A stretch of DNA of 64,000 bases from Buxus sempervirens (Eukaryota; Streptophyta; Magnoliopsida; Buxales; Buxaceae). The translations under genes and the position numbers were made by a program. The stretch is from NCBI GenBank assembly GCA_947561395.2, contig OX387186.1, positions 48,441,220-48,505,219 of the forward strand. Reading direction: 5' to 3'. Each line of letters begins with the position of its first letter. The first letter of the stretch is position 1. The notes below the pieces were generated by a model that worked only from the letters and a program-made list of their open reading frames with translations, was not told the origin of the DNA and made no database searches. Shown piece by piece: positions 47,785-59,421 of the stretch.

Positions 47785-50521
47785 GTTGGTGCGCGGGCCT
47801 GACTTCGGGTGTTGCACTGGGTAAAAATGGGAAATTGGAGTCGCCACCATCTGATGGGGTGCAGGCGGACACCTGGGTGCCTAAGTTTGTCTATTTGGTC
47901 TGCGGCTTGAGATTTTAAGCAAGTTCTCAGTTACGGTCCGGGAAAGTCCGTAGACACCCCGGTCCACCCCGTCGAGTGACGGGTCCCATAGGTTTCCCTG
48001 GTTTGAGTCAACTTTGGTCTCTCACTCACTCGATTCCTATTCCAGCATGCAATTTGATTAAGTATGGCGGGACCGCCAAAGTGGTGTGGGTCCCTTTACT
48101 TGATTTTATCTTCTTAGCTTTAAAGTGAAGTGAGTCTGATTGGGTGGGCCCCTTTGGAGGGCCCACGGATCCCTTGGTGGGCCAAGCGTGGCCCACATGT
48201 TCCCTTGGCGGGCCTCGCTCTAAGCTTGTGAGGCCTTTTGGATTTTGGTTTGGTGAATTGATTTTATTTTGAAGTTCAAGTGTGATTATTTAGTGGTTTC
48301 CATGCAAAGTGAGTCGGGACTGCTTTGTGGGCCCTCAAGTGGGCCACACATGGTAGCCATGTGATTTATTGGATTTATCTTGCTTAAGTTTCCAAAATGG
48401 GCCAAGCCTTGGGCTTGGGGCCCTTTACCTGGGCTTGGGCTTGAAAGCCCAAGACTTCTGGGGTTGGGGTTTTGAAACCCTACCCTTGCTCGTTTTTGTG
48501 GGTTTAATGGGCCCGATAGGCCCTACCCATGGTCTCGGCCAAACCATGTTTAAATCTAAGCATGCTTCCAGAATCGGGCATTGACGGGCCTCAAAGGGTC
48601 TGGCCCGCTCAATTCTTTTAATTATCTTATTTTAAGCACAATTTAATGGTTCGGGCTGGATAGGCCCCGTTTGAAGGCCCACTGGAAATTAAGTTAGATC
48701 GGTGGTCTGAGTCCCATGTGGGGTTTCCGGGTCACCCGGAAACCCTATTGGTTAATTTGGTTTTGTTCGAAGGTGTCACCCACATGTAGCAGAAATCATA
48801 GAATGTACAAGAAATCACAAATACACAAAATATACAAAAATCACATAATCTGGGTCCAAGTGCGCTAAGGAATGAGTTGGATGCGCGGAGAACAACAGGG
48901 TTGGGGGTGCGGGGGCGAAGCCCCCCGAGGTACGGTACAAGGGTATTTTCAGATTTTTAAAAAAACAAGCAAATTGGCCTAAAAAGGGGTGTGCTGACCT
49001 CCGGGCGCTAGGCGCGAGGTCAACGTGAGCCCGACGGACCGAAAACAGCAGAAAAAGCGCCTGCGCGCGCGCTCAGCGTGAGCTCGGCGGACGCAAAAAT
49101 GCTCCTTGCGAGCTCAGCGCATACCCCCGACGGAACTCGATCTTATGTTTCTTCTTAAACTCACTGTCTAGCTTGATTTTCAAGCTCTGTAACCACTTGT
49201 GTTTCTACGACTACCATAAGGCATTTAAACGTGCATCGAAGTTAATCTAACCTAGTTCATCATCCAAATCAAAATCTTTTTGCAAAAATCCAATCCCGAA
49301 AACAACCAAGAACAGGACTGACAAAGGGAAGAGGGGGCTTATATTGGGGTACATGAGATGAAATGACCACGGGGGAACATGCTCCCACCTTCAAATCCAG
49401 ACAAGTAATAACAGCAAACAACTTAGCAAAGACGGAAAACGCCCTAGCATGCTTGAAATGAGCTTATTCTTATTTATATTGAACAGGGAACATTACCTTG
49501 GTTTTAATCTTTTGCGGAGTGTGCGTGAGGCCTCCTTGGAGTGCGCCAGCAGCCGCTGGAGCCTCCTTCTTCTCACACCAACAGCAAGTCTCCTTTGGGT
49601 TTGTCGAGGAAGAAGAGGAAGGGAGAGGCCAAGGGTGGAAAGGCTTCGAGTGATGTGGGGTGGTTGGGGGAGCAAGGAGTGGCAAAGGAAGGTATACGGA
49701 GGGGGTTTCGAACAAGGAGAAGTGGGGAAGATGGGTCCTCTGTGGGAAGAGCCAATACCAGAGAAAGCCCCCAAGAAGAAGGAGAACCGACGAAGGCCGA
49801 GAGCAAACCCCGAAAAAGCCGAACCCCTTCGCAAGAAGGGGGCTGCGGTATTTATAGATGAGCAAATGGGGTATCTGCCGAGCTGAAGCAAACTGGCGCC
49901 GAGCGCTTTTCGCTCAGCGTGAGCGACACAATCATTGAAAACCAATAAATGTGGCCGCAGATTTGTCCGAAAAATCTGAATTTTAAGATTTAGTCCCTGG
50001 GATATTTTGATTTAATCCGATACTCCTGGATTTTTATAGATTTAATCCCTAGGATATTTTTAATGTTTTGATATTTACGGATTTGATCCCCGAGATATTT
50101 TCCTGCGCAAATTGCCATGTGTGCAGTTTTGCTGCTCAGAAACTTTGACAACTCATATCTTCTTCATCTGGACTCCGATTTGGGCAAACTCAATTGCGTT
50201 AGAACCGTATCGGAGTCCTCTATCCACTGACATGGGGGTAAGAACCTAGTTCGGGGTTTAGCAGAAAGCCAACTTTCAGCTTCTCTCAAGTTTGACGGCT
50301 CATATCTTCTTCATCCGGACCCCGATTTGAGCAAACTCAGTTGCATTATAGTTGTGTCGGGATTTCCTAATCATCAGGAAGAAGTATGGCGACCAAATTG
50401 CACCTGATCAAAAAGTCAACTTTTGTCCCCTCAGGGTTTGACTTTTGTCTTTTAACACATTTTATGTTTTCTTTTTTCCTTTTTTTTTCTTTTTGGTTTG
50501 ATCAAAATTTGGGTGCTTATA
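47785..50521 (-). mobile_element. Decayed Tat-type LTR, reverse orientation, about 2.7 kb
   Basis: Read on the minus strand it starts TATAAGCACCC and ends ...CACCAACA. Near the end it holds ATGGTGGCGACTC, as in the LTR at 13244-15072. A shared segment links it to 22330-22530. It also contains a twice-repeated TCATATCTTCTTCATC (50153 and 50298 region). No target duplication was found. Overlapping open frames at 49449-49945 are in both strands and have no domains. Confidence 0.6.
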
Positions 50522-50890
50522 GTTGGGTTTGGAGAGGATTGGGCTAAACCCAAACCCACCCCCTAACCCAATTGTAGGCGTATCAAACCCTAACCACTAG
50601 GGACGGGCCATAGCCTTCCCAATATCCAAGCCATCAAGTTGTTACTTGAATGAAGCTTTGAATAAACGACAAAGGGGAAAAAATGTGTGATTGAACGTAC
50701 ATCTAAGGGTCCACCTAATTAAAGCTGAAGGCACTCGTACCACACAAGATAAAAATGGGGTGTGATTACCAAAAAATAAATAAAAATGGGGTGTGTGATC
50801 TGGAAACACTACCAGTACCACACAAGATAAAAGCAGCAGCAAAACTACTAGAACGCAGAACGGAAGCCATAGAAACACCGACCCGAACTA
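50522..50890 (+). other. Upstream region of UGT-C
   Basis: No clear TATA box. A short duplication AAAAATGGGGTGTG occurs at about 50752 and 50783. Confidence 0.4.
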
Positions 50891-52315
50891 ATGGAGAAAG
50901 TAGAGCTTGTTTTCGTCCCAGCTCCGGGAATTGGCCACCTTGTCTCAACCATCGAATTCGCGAAACACCTTATCCGGCGAGACCATCGCTTCTCAATCAC
51001 CTTTCTCGTTATGAAAGCTCCATTTTTTCCATCCGTTGATCCCTACATCAATTCCCTCTCCACCACTCTCGCCGGCGTCCGATTCATCGATCTCCCGCAA
51101 CCCCCAACTCAATCAGTTGAGAAATCTTCTCTTTTCTTCATATCCATGTTCAGTTTCATCGAAAGTCACAAGCCCCACGTCAAAGACGCCATCACCCACC
51201 TCATGTCATCCACCTCGTCTCGCGTCGCCGGGCTGGTCGTCGACATGTTCTGTGTCACCATGATGGACGTAGCAAATGAACTGGGTATATCTACCTACCT
51301 CTATTTCACCTCTTCTGCAACTTTGCTCGACGTTGAATTCTATCTCCCAATTCTTGATAAGCAGATCACCACCGACATAAAAGACGCTGATACGGAGCTC
51401 ATGATCCCGTCTTTCAGGAACCCAGTTCCCCCACTCGTCATGCCGTCGATAGTGTTGAAAAGGGATGCTATGTACGAGATGTTCGTAAATCTGGCTCCAA
51501 GGTACAAGGAAGTGAAGGGTAGTATCATCAACACGTTCGCCGAGCTGGAGCCGCATGGCCTCAACTCCATGGCCGACGGTGAGAACCCTCAGGTCTATCC
51601 GGTTGGACCCTTACTTGACCTCCATGGTCAGTCCCAACCGGGATCGAACCAAGATTGTCACGACGAAATCATGAGATGGCTAGACGACCAATCTCCGTCT
51701 TCGGTGGTGCTGCTGTGTTTCGGAAGCATGGGGAGCTTCGGTGCGCCGCAAGTCAAAGAGATCGCACTGGGGCTCGAGCGGAGCGGCTACCGGTTCGTGT
51801 GGTCGGTGCGTCAGCCAGCAAAGGGAGAGTCTCACTCAAGAACGCCGACTGAGTACTCGGATTTCAAGGAAGCGCTACCGGAAGGGTTCATGGAACGGAC
51901 GGAGGGGAGGGGCTTGGTTTGTGGGTGGGTCCCACAGGTGGCGATCTTGGCCCATCCAGCAACCGGAGGGTTCGTGTCTCACTGCGGGTGGAACTCGTGC
52001 TTGGAGAGCTTGTGGCACGGTGTGCCCATTCTGACATGGCCGCTTTATGCAGAGCAGCAGATGAATGCGTTTATGATGGTGAAGGAGTTGGGGTTGGCGG
52101 TGGAGATGAGGTTGGATTACAGGATGGAGGGTGGTGATTTGGTGAAGGCGGAGGAGGTGGAGAAGGGTGTGAGGAGGTTGATGGAGGGTGAGAGCGAGGT
52201 GAGGAGGAAGGTGAAGGAGATGGGAGAGAAGAGCAGGAGGGCTTTAATGGAGGGTGGATCCTCGTTCAATGCACTGGGACGACTCATCGAGGAGCTGATG
52301 GAGGAGGGTAAGTGA
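50891..52315 (+). CDS. UGT-C: UDP-glycosyltransferase, UGT71-like (GT family 1)
   Basis: An intact 474-residue intronless gene, tandem paralogue of UGT-B. His16 in PAPGIGHLVS and Asp118 (VVDMFC) form the predicted catalytic pair. The PSPG box spans 346-389, WVPQ to Gln389 with HCGWNS, pointing to UDP-glucose. Compared with UGT-B it has a two-residue Phe-Ser insertion at about residue 94, one residue fewer near 250, and changes concentrated in acceptor-side loops, so acceptor preference may differ. ATG 50891 fits the conserved N-terminus; there is no signal peptide. Its first about 50 downstream bases and a later flank (about 52470-52600) match the UGT-B region, showing that gene and flank were duplicated together. 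The acceptor is unknown; UGT71 members use flavonoids, other phenolics, terpenoids and abscisic acid. Confidence 0.95.
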   Translation: MEKVELVFVPAPGIGHLVSTIEFAKHLIRRDHRFSITFLVMKAPFFPSVDPYINSLSTTLAGVRFIDLPQPPTQSVEKSSLFFISMFSFIESHKPHVKDAITHLMSSTSSRVAGLVVDMFCVTMMDVANELGISTYLYFTSSATLLDVEFYLPILDKQITTDIKDADTELMIPSFRNPVPPLVMPSIVLKRDAMYEMFVNLAPRYKEVKGSIINTFAELEPHGLNSMADGENPQVYPVGPLLDLHGQSQPGSNQDCHDEIMRWLDDQSPSSVVLLCFGSMGSFGAPQVKEIALGLERSGYRFVWSVRQPAKGESHSRTPTEYSDFKEALPEGFMERTEGRGLVCGWVPQVAILAHPATGGFVSHCGWNSCLESLWHGVPILTWPLYAEQQMNAFMMVKELGLAVEMRLDYRMEGGDLVKAEEVEKGVRRLMEGESEVRRKVKEMGEKSRRALMEGGSSFNALGRLIEELMEEGK

Positions 52316-52923
52316 TTCAAATGGCTCCACTGTGCATTGTGTGTGGAGGAAACAAGATTTGTGCTTCTTTTTTTTTTTGGTAGTCAAGATTTGTGCTTCT
52401 TGGAATGATCTTTTGTATGAACTCAAATTGATTTGAGATCCCTTGCGCCTTTTCTTCATCTGTAGGACTAGCTTCATCTGCTTGGCAACAATGAACCGTA
52501 ATTATCAGAGATTTCAGATCTGATGACTATGGTTTCCACCCAACCCAACGCTATCTCCGAATCCAGAAGCTCTAATTTTACGGTTTTGAAGCCAGAGTAG
52601 TAAATGTGACTAGGTGTTCTCGTTATAAGTGCTTTCTTTAGTTAGATGTCCATGCTTTAGCACACTTTTGATGAATGGTCATAACCATAAGGTCCATAAC
52701 ACGTGGACAATCACTCAATGAAAATAGGGAAAGGTGATGGGAGTTGATGTGGCCCTCATTATTGCATGGTTATTGCATGTCAAAGGAAAGCCTTTTTTTT
52801 TTTTTTGGTAATGTAGGTCAAAGGAAAGTCAAATTTATAAATTTTCCAAATGGATGTTGATTGCATTCTCTTAGAACTTGACTCATGCTTGTTAGAAAGA
52901 TGGGGGCTGACGTCGTCTACGGC
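52316..52923. other. 3' flank of UGT-C
   Basis: Shares about 130 bp with 35960-36090 downstream of UGT-B. T-runs lie at 52367-52377 and 52794-52806. No gene seen. Confidence 0.5.
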
Positions 52924-52935
52924 GTTAGTATGCAG
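52924..52935 (+). repeat. Left flanking direct repeat of MULE-2
   Basis: GTTAGTATGCAG, identical to 63227-63238. Confidence 0.8.
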
Positions 52936-53190
52936 CGAGGACTATCAGCTGGAGCGGGACGCTGGAATATCGGCTGGAGCGTCTGCCGATTGCCTCCACG
53001 CGTCCCACTCCAACACTTAACCGAAGACGCTGAGTCTCCGTTAACAGACACGGGCCCAATTAACGGAGACGTCTCCGTTATGCCTATCTTCCCCAAAAAC
53101 GTATGTTTCCCGCTCCCGCCGAGCCAAATCCCAAATCCAACGAAAATCAAAAACTCTCTGTTCCTCACACCGGCAAATCCAAAGATAAGG
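52936..53190 (+). repeat. Left inverted repeat of MULE-2
   Basis: Includes ATCAGCTGGAGCGGGACGCT, CCACGCGTCCCACTCCA and GTCTCCGTTAA, each found reversed at 62974-63226. Confidence 0.88.
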
Positions 53191-56100
53191 GTGTTCTCCT
53201 CTTGCTCTTGATTGTTTCGTGGGTGTATGCCATTCGTCAAAAGCCATACTTATCTCGGCTCATCTTCCTCAAAGGAATTGTTGGAATCAGCTCTTTTATA
53301 AAGCTTTTTTTTTTTGGTAGGAAGCTCTTTTGCAAAGCTGCATCAAGTAATTTTCGCCCCATTTCAGCATCCCGCTCAGAATCTGTTGGCAATGTCTTGT
53401 GGGCTGACTGTGTGAGTCCGGGGTCCTTGGGCTCTGCCGCCGACCGAGGAATCAATCTTTTCTTTGGGTCTCTTGCCATTCAAGAGAAACCTCTCAGAAA
53501 ATTTACGGAACCCCATTTACTCTTCTTCTTCTTGCTATTCAGCTCCTTCCTCGATTCCTGAAAAATATTCGATCATAACCCATAGCATATATCCTTCTTT
53601 GGTCCCTTCTTCCACCTTGAACCCCAGAAAATCGGTTGCATTTGGTTTATGTCCCGTGTCAGCGTCCCGCTCAAGCTGACACTGACACCAGCGTTGTTGA
53701 TCTTCTAGAAAGTGACCATCCCTCAAGGGGATTGGTGGAATCAGCTCTTAATTTTGCAAAGAACGCCAGCCATCATCTTCTGTATTATTATCAACAGGTC
53801 TGCCGTGATCTCTCTCCTCGCTCGCTCTCTCTCTCTCTATATATATATATTTTCCCCTCATTTTTTTAATAAAATAAAACTCTCTGCTCCTTTTTATTTT
53901 ATCATATGTTATATATATTTTCTTTAAATCAGCTCACATGTGAACATTGTTCAAGAAAATGTGTACTTTCAAACTGGTTTTCATCAGTGGGCATTGAGTA
54001 GTGAGTACTACGTGGTCGAAAATGGTTTTTCTCTATGAGTTTTTTTTCTAAGTGGCACTTAGTGGAAAACATCTTTCCAAAATCTTTAGAAATTTGTTAG
54101 CATAGAAAGAAACTACAGAGCCATCAACTTGCTTTCTAATTATTATTGATATTAAAATAAAATTTTCAATTCAATAAATTTGATGGGTAAATAGCTTGCT
54201 TTCTGATCTTGTATTGTTGAAACAGCTTGCATATCATGTGTTTGTTGAAATTTTTAAAGGAAATTGGGCTTTGGGAATGAAGACATTTAGAATATGAAGC
54301 TAGAAACATCTCCATTTCCTGGTCATTAACAACATAATAAGAGAAGACAAATTCAGTTTATTGACATCCCATCATTTGAATTCTCTTTGGGAGTTATTAA
54401 AAATTGACTTGAACAACCATCGTTTCGTTTTATAGTTTACATGTGTAATGTGTTACTGTTTATTCAAACTCTTAGAAATATATTAGGCATATAGAGAAGA
54501 TGACCAGATAACTAGAGAGAGAGAGAGAGAGAGGCACTGGTTCTCCCAAGTTTAGTGACACATGAACTTCATATGTGCAGTTTAGTTGGTGAATTATACT
54601 TATCTTCATGTATTTCCATTTGGCTCCACCTAAAAGTTTCAGGCTCAAATAATTCAGATGGATCCTCCTTCAGTACTCTAACATGTTAAAAACTACTAAT
54701 TTATAATTGAAAAGTTTGCATTAGTGTTTGTACTAATCTTAAGGGATATGGGTCTTTCCTTCAATGAGAAAAAAAAAGTTGTAATAAGGACTTGTTGCCT
54801 TGAATGTTGGAGACTGTGTTCCAACTTTACACCTAAATACCTTGCCCCAACTTTTTTTAGCCTGAAAACACAATGCTTGTCCTGTCACACGATCTATCAA
54901 AAATAAAATCTATAATCAGATTGTATGCATTATAATACTTCTTTATTGGTTCTTCTAGTTCTTCTTTCAGCCTTCATCTAGACCCCTTCACATTGTCATA
55001 TGCACCTTCTTGCCCTAAACCATCTTAACATATTTTGCTTGTCTTCGATTACATTAGGTATGTTCATTATTTTCCTCATCTTTCTTGATCTTTCATAACT
55101 TCAATGGAGGTTTTGTTTGGATTATAAAATTTCACTCCATGTATGACAGTTTTTGTGGTTTAGTTTGTTATTGTGGATATACCTCTAGCAACAATCTGAT
55201 TGAATTGTTGCTTTGGAATTCAATTGAATCTACGAATGTGTTGGTAGTAATGAATCCGGTGTATATGTCTCCGAGAAACTGTTATGGAGATGACCAGACC
55301 TTAAAGATCTTCTGTCCCAAAAGTTATTACTTTCGGTTGGTGTCTAAGAGGGTTCATCAAATAAATAGAAATAAAAATTCTCCCCAACATGTCTCTTACA
55401 CAACAGGGATGCTCTTTTATTTTCTTCAGTGCCCCATGAAACAAATAATCGACCAGTTTTAAAATTTTCCCAAAAAGAGAATATATTTATTCATAAATGT
55501 CTAGATGCTTGCTAATTAAAGATATGTTGGGGAGAAATTTTTGATAGGTTTTTATTCTGCAAATATCCGTTTGATCAAACATAACCCAATTAGTATTAAT
55601 GTAATATAGTATATATAAATCCTTTCTTTTCCAACTTGCTCTGCTCAACCTTAGAAAGGGGGAGAAAGAGAGAGAGAGAGAGAGAGCCAAAGGAAAGTAA
55701 CAAATGGAAGATTGATTTGTTGGAATTCTTTGCACTCATGCATTATGGGTTTTACATTTCAATAATGTAAAGAGGATTCCTGATAAATACATTTTGGATC
55801 GATGGAGAAAACATGGTTAGCAAAAGAGTTAGAATACATGGTAATGTAACATTATTACTTTCTTATTTGACATTTGATCATATTTTTACTATAAACTAAC
55901 ATATCATTACTTTTTCATTTACTTTTGCAGCATAAGAAACTAAGGCATCTGATTTCAGAATTATGTCCATTTGTAAATACTGAACATGATCAAGGCTAGG
56001 ACATTGCTGTGGCACCAGAGCATGTATGAGTGGAAGCAGAAAGTATTTTGGGTAATGTAGCATTTGTTGAGGCAATTAAGCTGTGGAAATTATATGTCAA

Positions 56101-56944
56101 CCTTCATTAGGATACAGGAAACACAAGTGCTGTCTTGGAGGCGGCAAGAGAAAGGGGTATCAGTCTTGACTAATTTCTTGAACACAGTGTTAGGTCTCTT
56201 TCACCAACACCGTCAACTGAAATGTACAAGCTATAAGTAAAGAAAATAAAGACTAGAACTCGATCTGAAGCTTAATCTGTGGACAACAAAAATTTTGAAA
56301 GACAGGTGATGGATGATGGTGATCAATTTTTGAGGCACTGTTTGAGATGCTGACATCGGTTAAAGAACACAAAAATATACAAGGTAGGAGGCTTTGTAAA
56401 TTGATTTTCTAATTTCACAGCAGGTTGGATGAATGGTAAAGATCAATTGAACCATCAAGTTGATATCTTAGTTGTAAAGCTGATTGCTCCTGCTTATTTT
56501 TCTGTCTCAGTTGTAAAGTTTGATTTTGTAACATCTGGGAAATAGAGAAAGGATTCAAATTTTGCATGGTGATATGGAGTGCAAGGTTATGAACAGTATG
56601 AGTAGAAAACAATGAATAAATAGGGTTAAAATTCTCTTCCTTATTTAAGTTTTGGTTTTTTAATCAATGACTGTGAATAAATAGGGTTAAATCCAAAAAC
56701 TATATCCTAATATTTTATGTTTTTGGATTGTGTTTTATTTTGTTTCAATTTTTTGGAATTTTGACTCCTTGTGGGTGCTCCTTCCTTTTGATATAAATGA
56801 ATTTCATTACTTATAGAAGTGATTCTAGGTTACTGGTACCAATTGGGTATTTAACAAGATGGAAAGGTTTTACAATATATTATACTAGTGGGGTGCATGT
56901 AAGGTACTGCACATATAAGAAGGAAAGGAATGAAGGGAGACAAT
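53191..56944. other. Left interior of MULE-2
   Basis: Holds a twice-present motif, GGAATCAGCTCTT, at about 53283 and 53736, and a leader-like, TC-rich stretch. An open stretch at 53636-53869 reads DHPSRGLVESALNFAKN, which may be part of an exon; no family is assigned. The rest is AT-rich. Confidence 0.4.
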
Positions 56945-58032
56945 AAGGGTACAACACCGCTAACAAACATGGGTATAACCCAAAATAGCATGGGGTACAA
57001 CCCTTTTAGCAACAGGTACAACCAAAGTCAACATAAGGTACAACACCGCTAACACACGTGCGTACAACCCAAGTGAGCATAGGGTACAACACCGCTAATA
57101 GATGTGGGTACAACCCAATGTAGCATGGGGTACAACCTACGTCAGTATAGGGTACAACACGGCTAACAGACGTGGGTACAACCCAATGTAGCACGGGGTA
57201 CAACCCTATTAGCATGGGGTACAACCCAAGTCAGCATCGGGTACAACACAGCTAACGGACGTGGGTACAACCCTCTTAGCAACGGGTACAACCCAAGTCA
57301 GCGTAGGGTACAATATGGCTAACAGACGTGGGTACAACCCAAAATAACATGAGGTACAACCCTTTTACCAACGGATACAACCCAAGTCAGCATAGGGTAT
57401 AACACGGCTAACAGACGTGGGTACAACCCAAAATAGCATGGGGTACAACCCTCTTAGCAACGGGTACAACCCAAGTCAGCGTAGGGTACAACACGGATAA
57501 CAGACGTGGGTACAACCCAATGTAGCATGGGGTACAACCCTCTTAGCATCGGGTACAACCCAAGTGAGCATAGGGTACAACACCTCTAACAGACGTGGGT
57601 AGAACCCAATGTAGCATGGGGTACAACCCTCTTAGCATCGGGTACAACCCAAGTTAGCATAGGGTACAACACTGCTAACAGACGTGGGTACAACCAAATG
57701 AAGCATGGGGTACAACCCTCTTAGCAACGGGTACAACCCAAGTCAGCATAGGGTACAACACCGCTAACAGACGTGGGTACAACCCAATGTAGCATGGGGT
57801 ACAACCCTCTTAGCAACGGGTACAACCCAAGTCAGCATAGGGTACAACACCTCTAACAGACGTGGGTACAACCCAAAGTAGCATGGGGTACAACCCTCTT
57901 AGCATTGGATACAACCCAAGTCAGCATAGGGTACAACACCTCTAACAGACGTGGGTACAACCTAATGTAGCATGGGGTACAACCCTCTTAGCATTGGATA
58001 CAACCCAAGTCAGCATAGGGTACAACACCGCT
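56945..58032 (+). repeat. Higher-order tandem array of GGGTACAAC monomers
   Basis: About 49 monomers of 21-24 bp, each starting GGGTACAAC. Four variants follow one another in fixed order (ending AAGTCAGCATA, ACCGCTAACAGACGT, AATGTAGCATG, TCTTAGCAAC), giving an 89-bp higher-order unit repeated about 12 times with small changes. Confidence 0.95.
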
Positions 58033-58047
58033 AACACATGGTTTCAA

Positions 58048-58444
58048 GGGTTGTACCCGTTGCTAAGAGGGTTGTACCCCATGCTACATTGGGTTGTACC
58101 CACGTCTGTTAGTGGTGTTGTACCCTATGCTCACTTGGGTTGTACCCGTTGCTAAGAGGGTTGTACCCCATGCTACATTGGGTTGTACCCACGTCTATTA
58201 GTGGTGTTGTACCCTACGCTGACTTGGGTTGTACCCGTTGCTAAGAGGGTTGTACCCCATGCTATTTTGGGTTGTACCCACGTCTATTAACCGTATTGTA
58301 CCCTACGCTGACTTGGGTTGTACCCGTTGCTAAAAGGGTTGTACCCCATGCTATTTTGGGTTGTACCCACGGCTGTTAGCCGTGTTGTACCCTAATGCGG
58401 ACTTGGGTTGTTAATGATGTCATGTGGACTTGGGTTGTACCCCT
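58048..58444 (-). repeat. Inverted continuation of the GGGTACAAC array
   Basis: The same four monomers in the same order but on the other strand (GTTGTACCC), about 18 monomers. Only about 15 bp separate it from the direct array, so the junction can form a hairpin hundreds of bases long. Confidence 0.95.
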
Positions 58445-59192
58445 ATTCATCTCCCCATGTTCCAATCTTTTCCTTGGAGTTCTAAATTATATGGGGTGTG
58501 GTTTTTTGTAAAATGATGTATTATTATTACAACATTCATATATGAATTTAAAAGTGACACGGATGAGTCTAAAGGTGGATTTGATAATGGTAGCCTTGAA
58601 TAAGCCAGTGAGAATCGAACAAGTCCATTTCCTTATTTTTTCACTGTGTATATCCAATCAATGTGAATGAGTTAAGAACAATAAAGAGATAAAGGTATTC
58701 CCATAATTTTCCTTATAACTAGGATTAATAGGAACCAATCAACACCGCTTTGAAAGATAATGAGTTAAGAACAATAAAGAGATAAAGTTTACTAATAGCA
58801 ATGGCCAATCCTTGACAATGGGAATTCACATAAGCAACTACGATTCTGAAGCCATTACTTTCTGCAACTTTGCAGTTAAACACCTAATGGAAATAAATGC
58901 ACATACTTGTACAACAAGTAGCATATCAACAAACTATCTTTGAGAAACAGCAACTTGCAGAAGTGATGAAAGAGATAATGAGCTTTTTCGAAAAATGTCA
59001 TCTTTAACTCTATTAATTAGCTCGATAGAAACAAAGCAACTTTAGAGGTAGTACTTCTTCCTACAACAAGAAAAATTACAGAGAAAAATTTACTAACCAA
59101 CAAAATTGTATTATTTCTCAAGAAAAAAATGAGGGGGAAAAATTAAAAAAGAAAGAAGGTTCTTAGAACCCAACGTGAAATGGCTCTTCCAA

Positions 59193-59421
59193 CTAAGAAG
59201 GGAAATGGAAACCAATTGAGCAATCTGGCAAAATTTCAGGGCTTTTCATCCATGCCTTCCGTGCATCAGTTGCTTTCATCTTGTACCTGAACATCTGAAA
59301 CAACAACATAATCCTTCAAAGACACAAATCTATAAATTAAAAACAAAAATGGAAGTTACATGGATATCAATGACAGAAGAATCACTAGAAAGAAAGAATT
59401 GGGTATTTAACCAATCAAACC
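59193..59421 (-). pseudogene. Possible two-exon gene fragment, product unknown
   Basis: On the minus strand, exon-like sequence ending GAG with a GT donor at 59420 is followed by a 126-bp intron with a TTTCAG acceptor, then 33 codons and TAG at 59193-59195. The frame is continuous across the splice: GTGINTEGDELEKSTVALSE, then MFRYKMKATDARKAWMKSPE. It looks like the C-terminus of a plant protein but was not recognised. It is possibly a captured fragment. Confidence 0.35.

Noticed and set aside
49449..49945. Several overlapping open frames on both strands, up to 150 codons
   Set aside because: They lie in a decayed LTR, overlap in all frames and show no domain; composition explains them.
57006..57224. 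Open frame on the minus strand rich in VVPY / GLYP motifs
   Set aside because: It is a translation of the 22-bp repeat array, not a gene.
56945..58444. Regular array looking like CRISPR repeats and spacers
   Set aside because: All positions are repeats with no unique spacers, in a plant genome.
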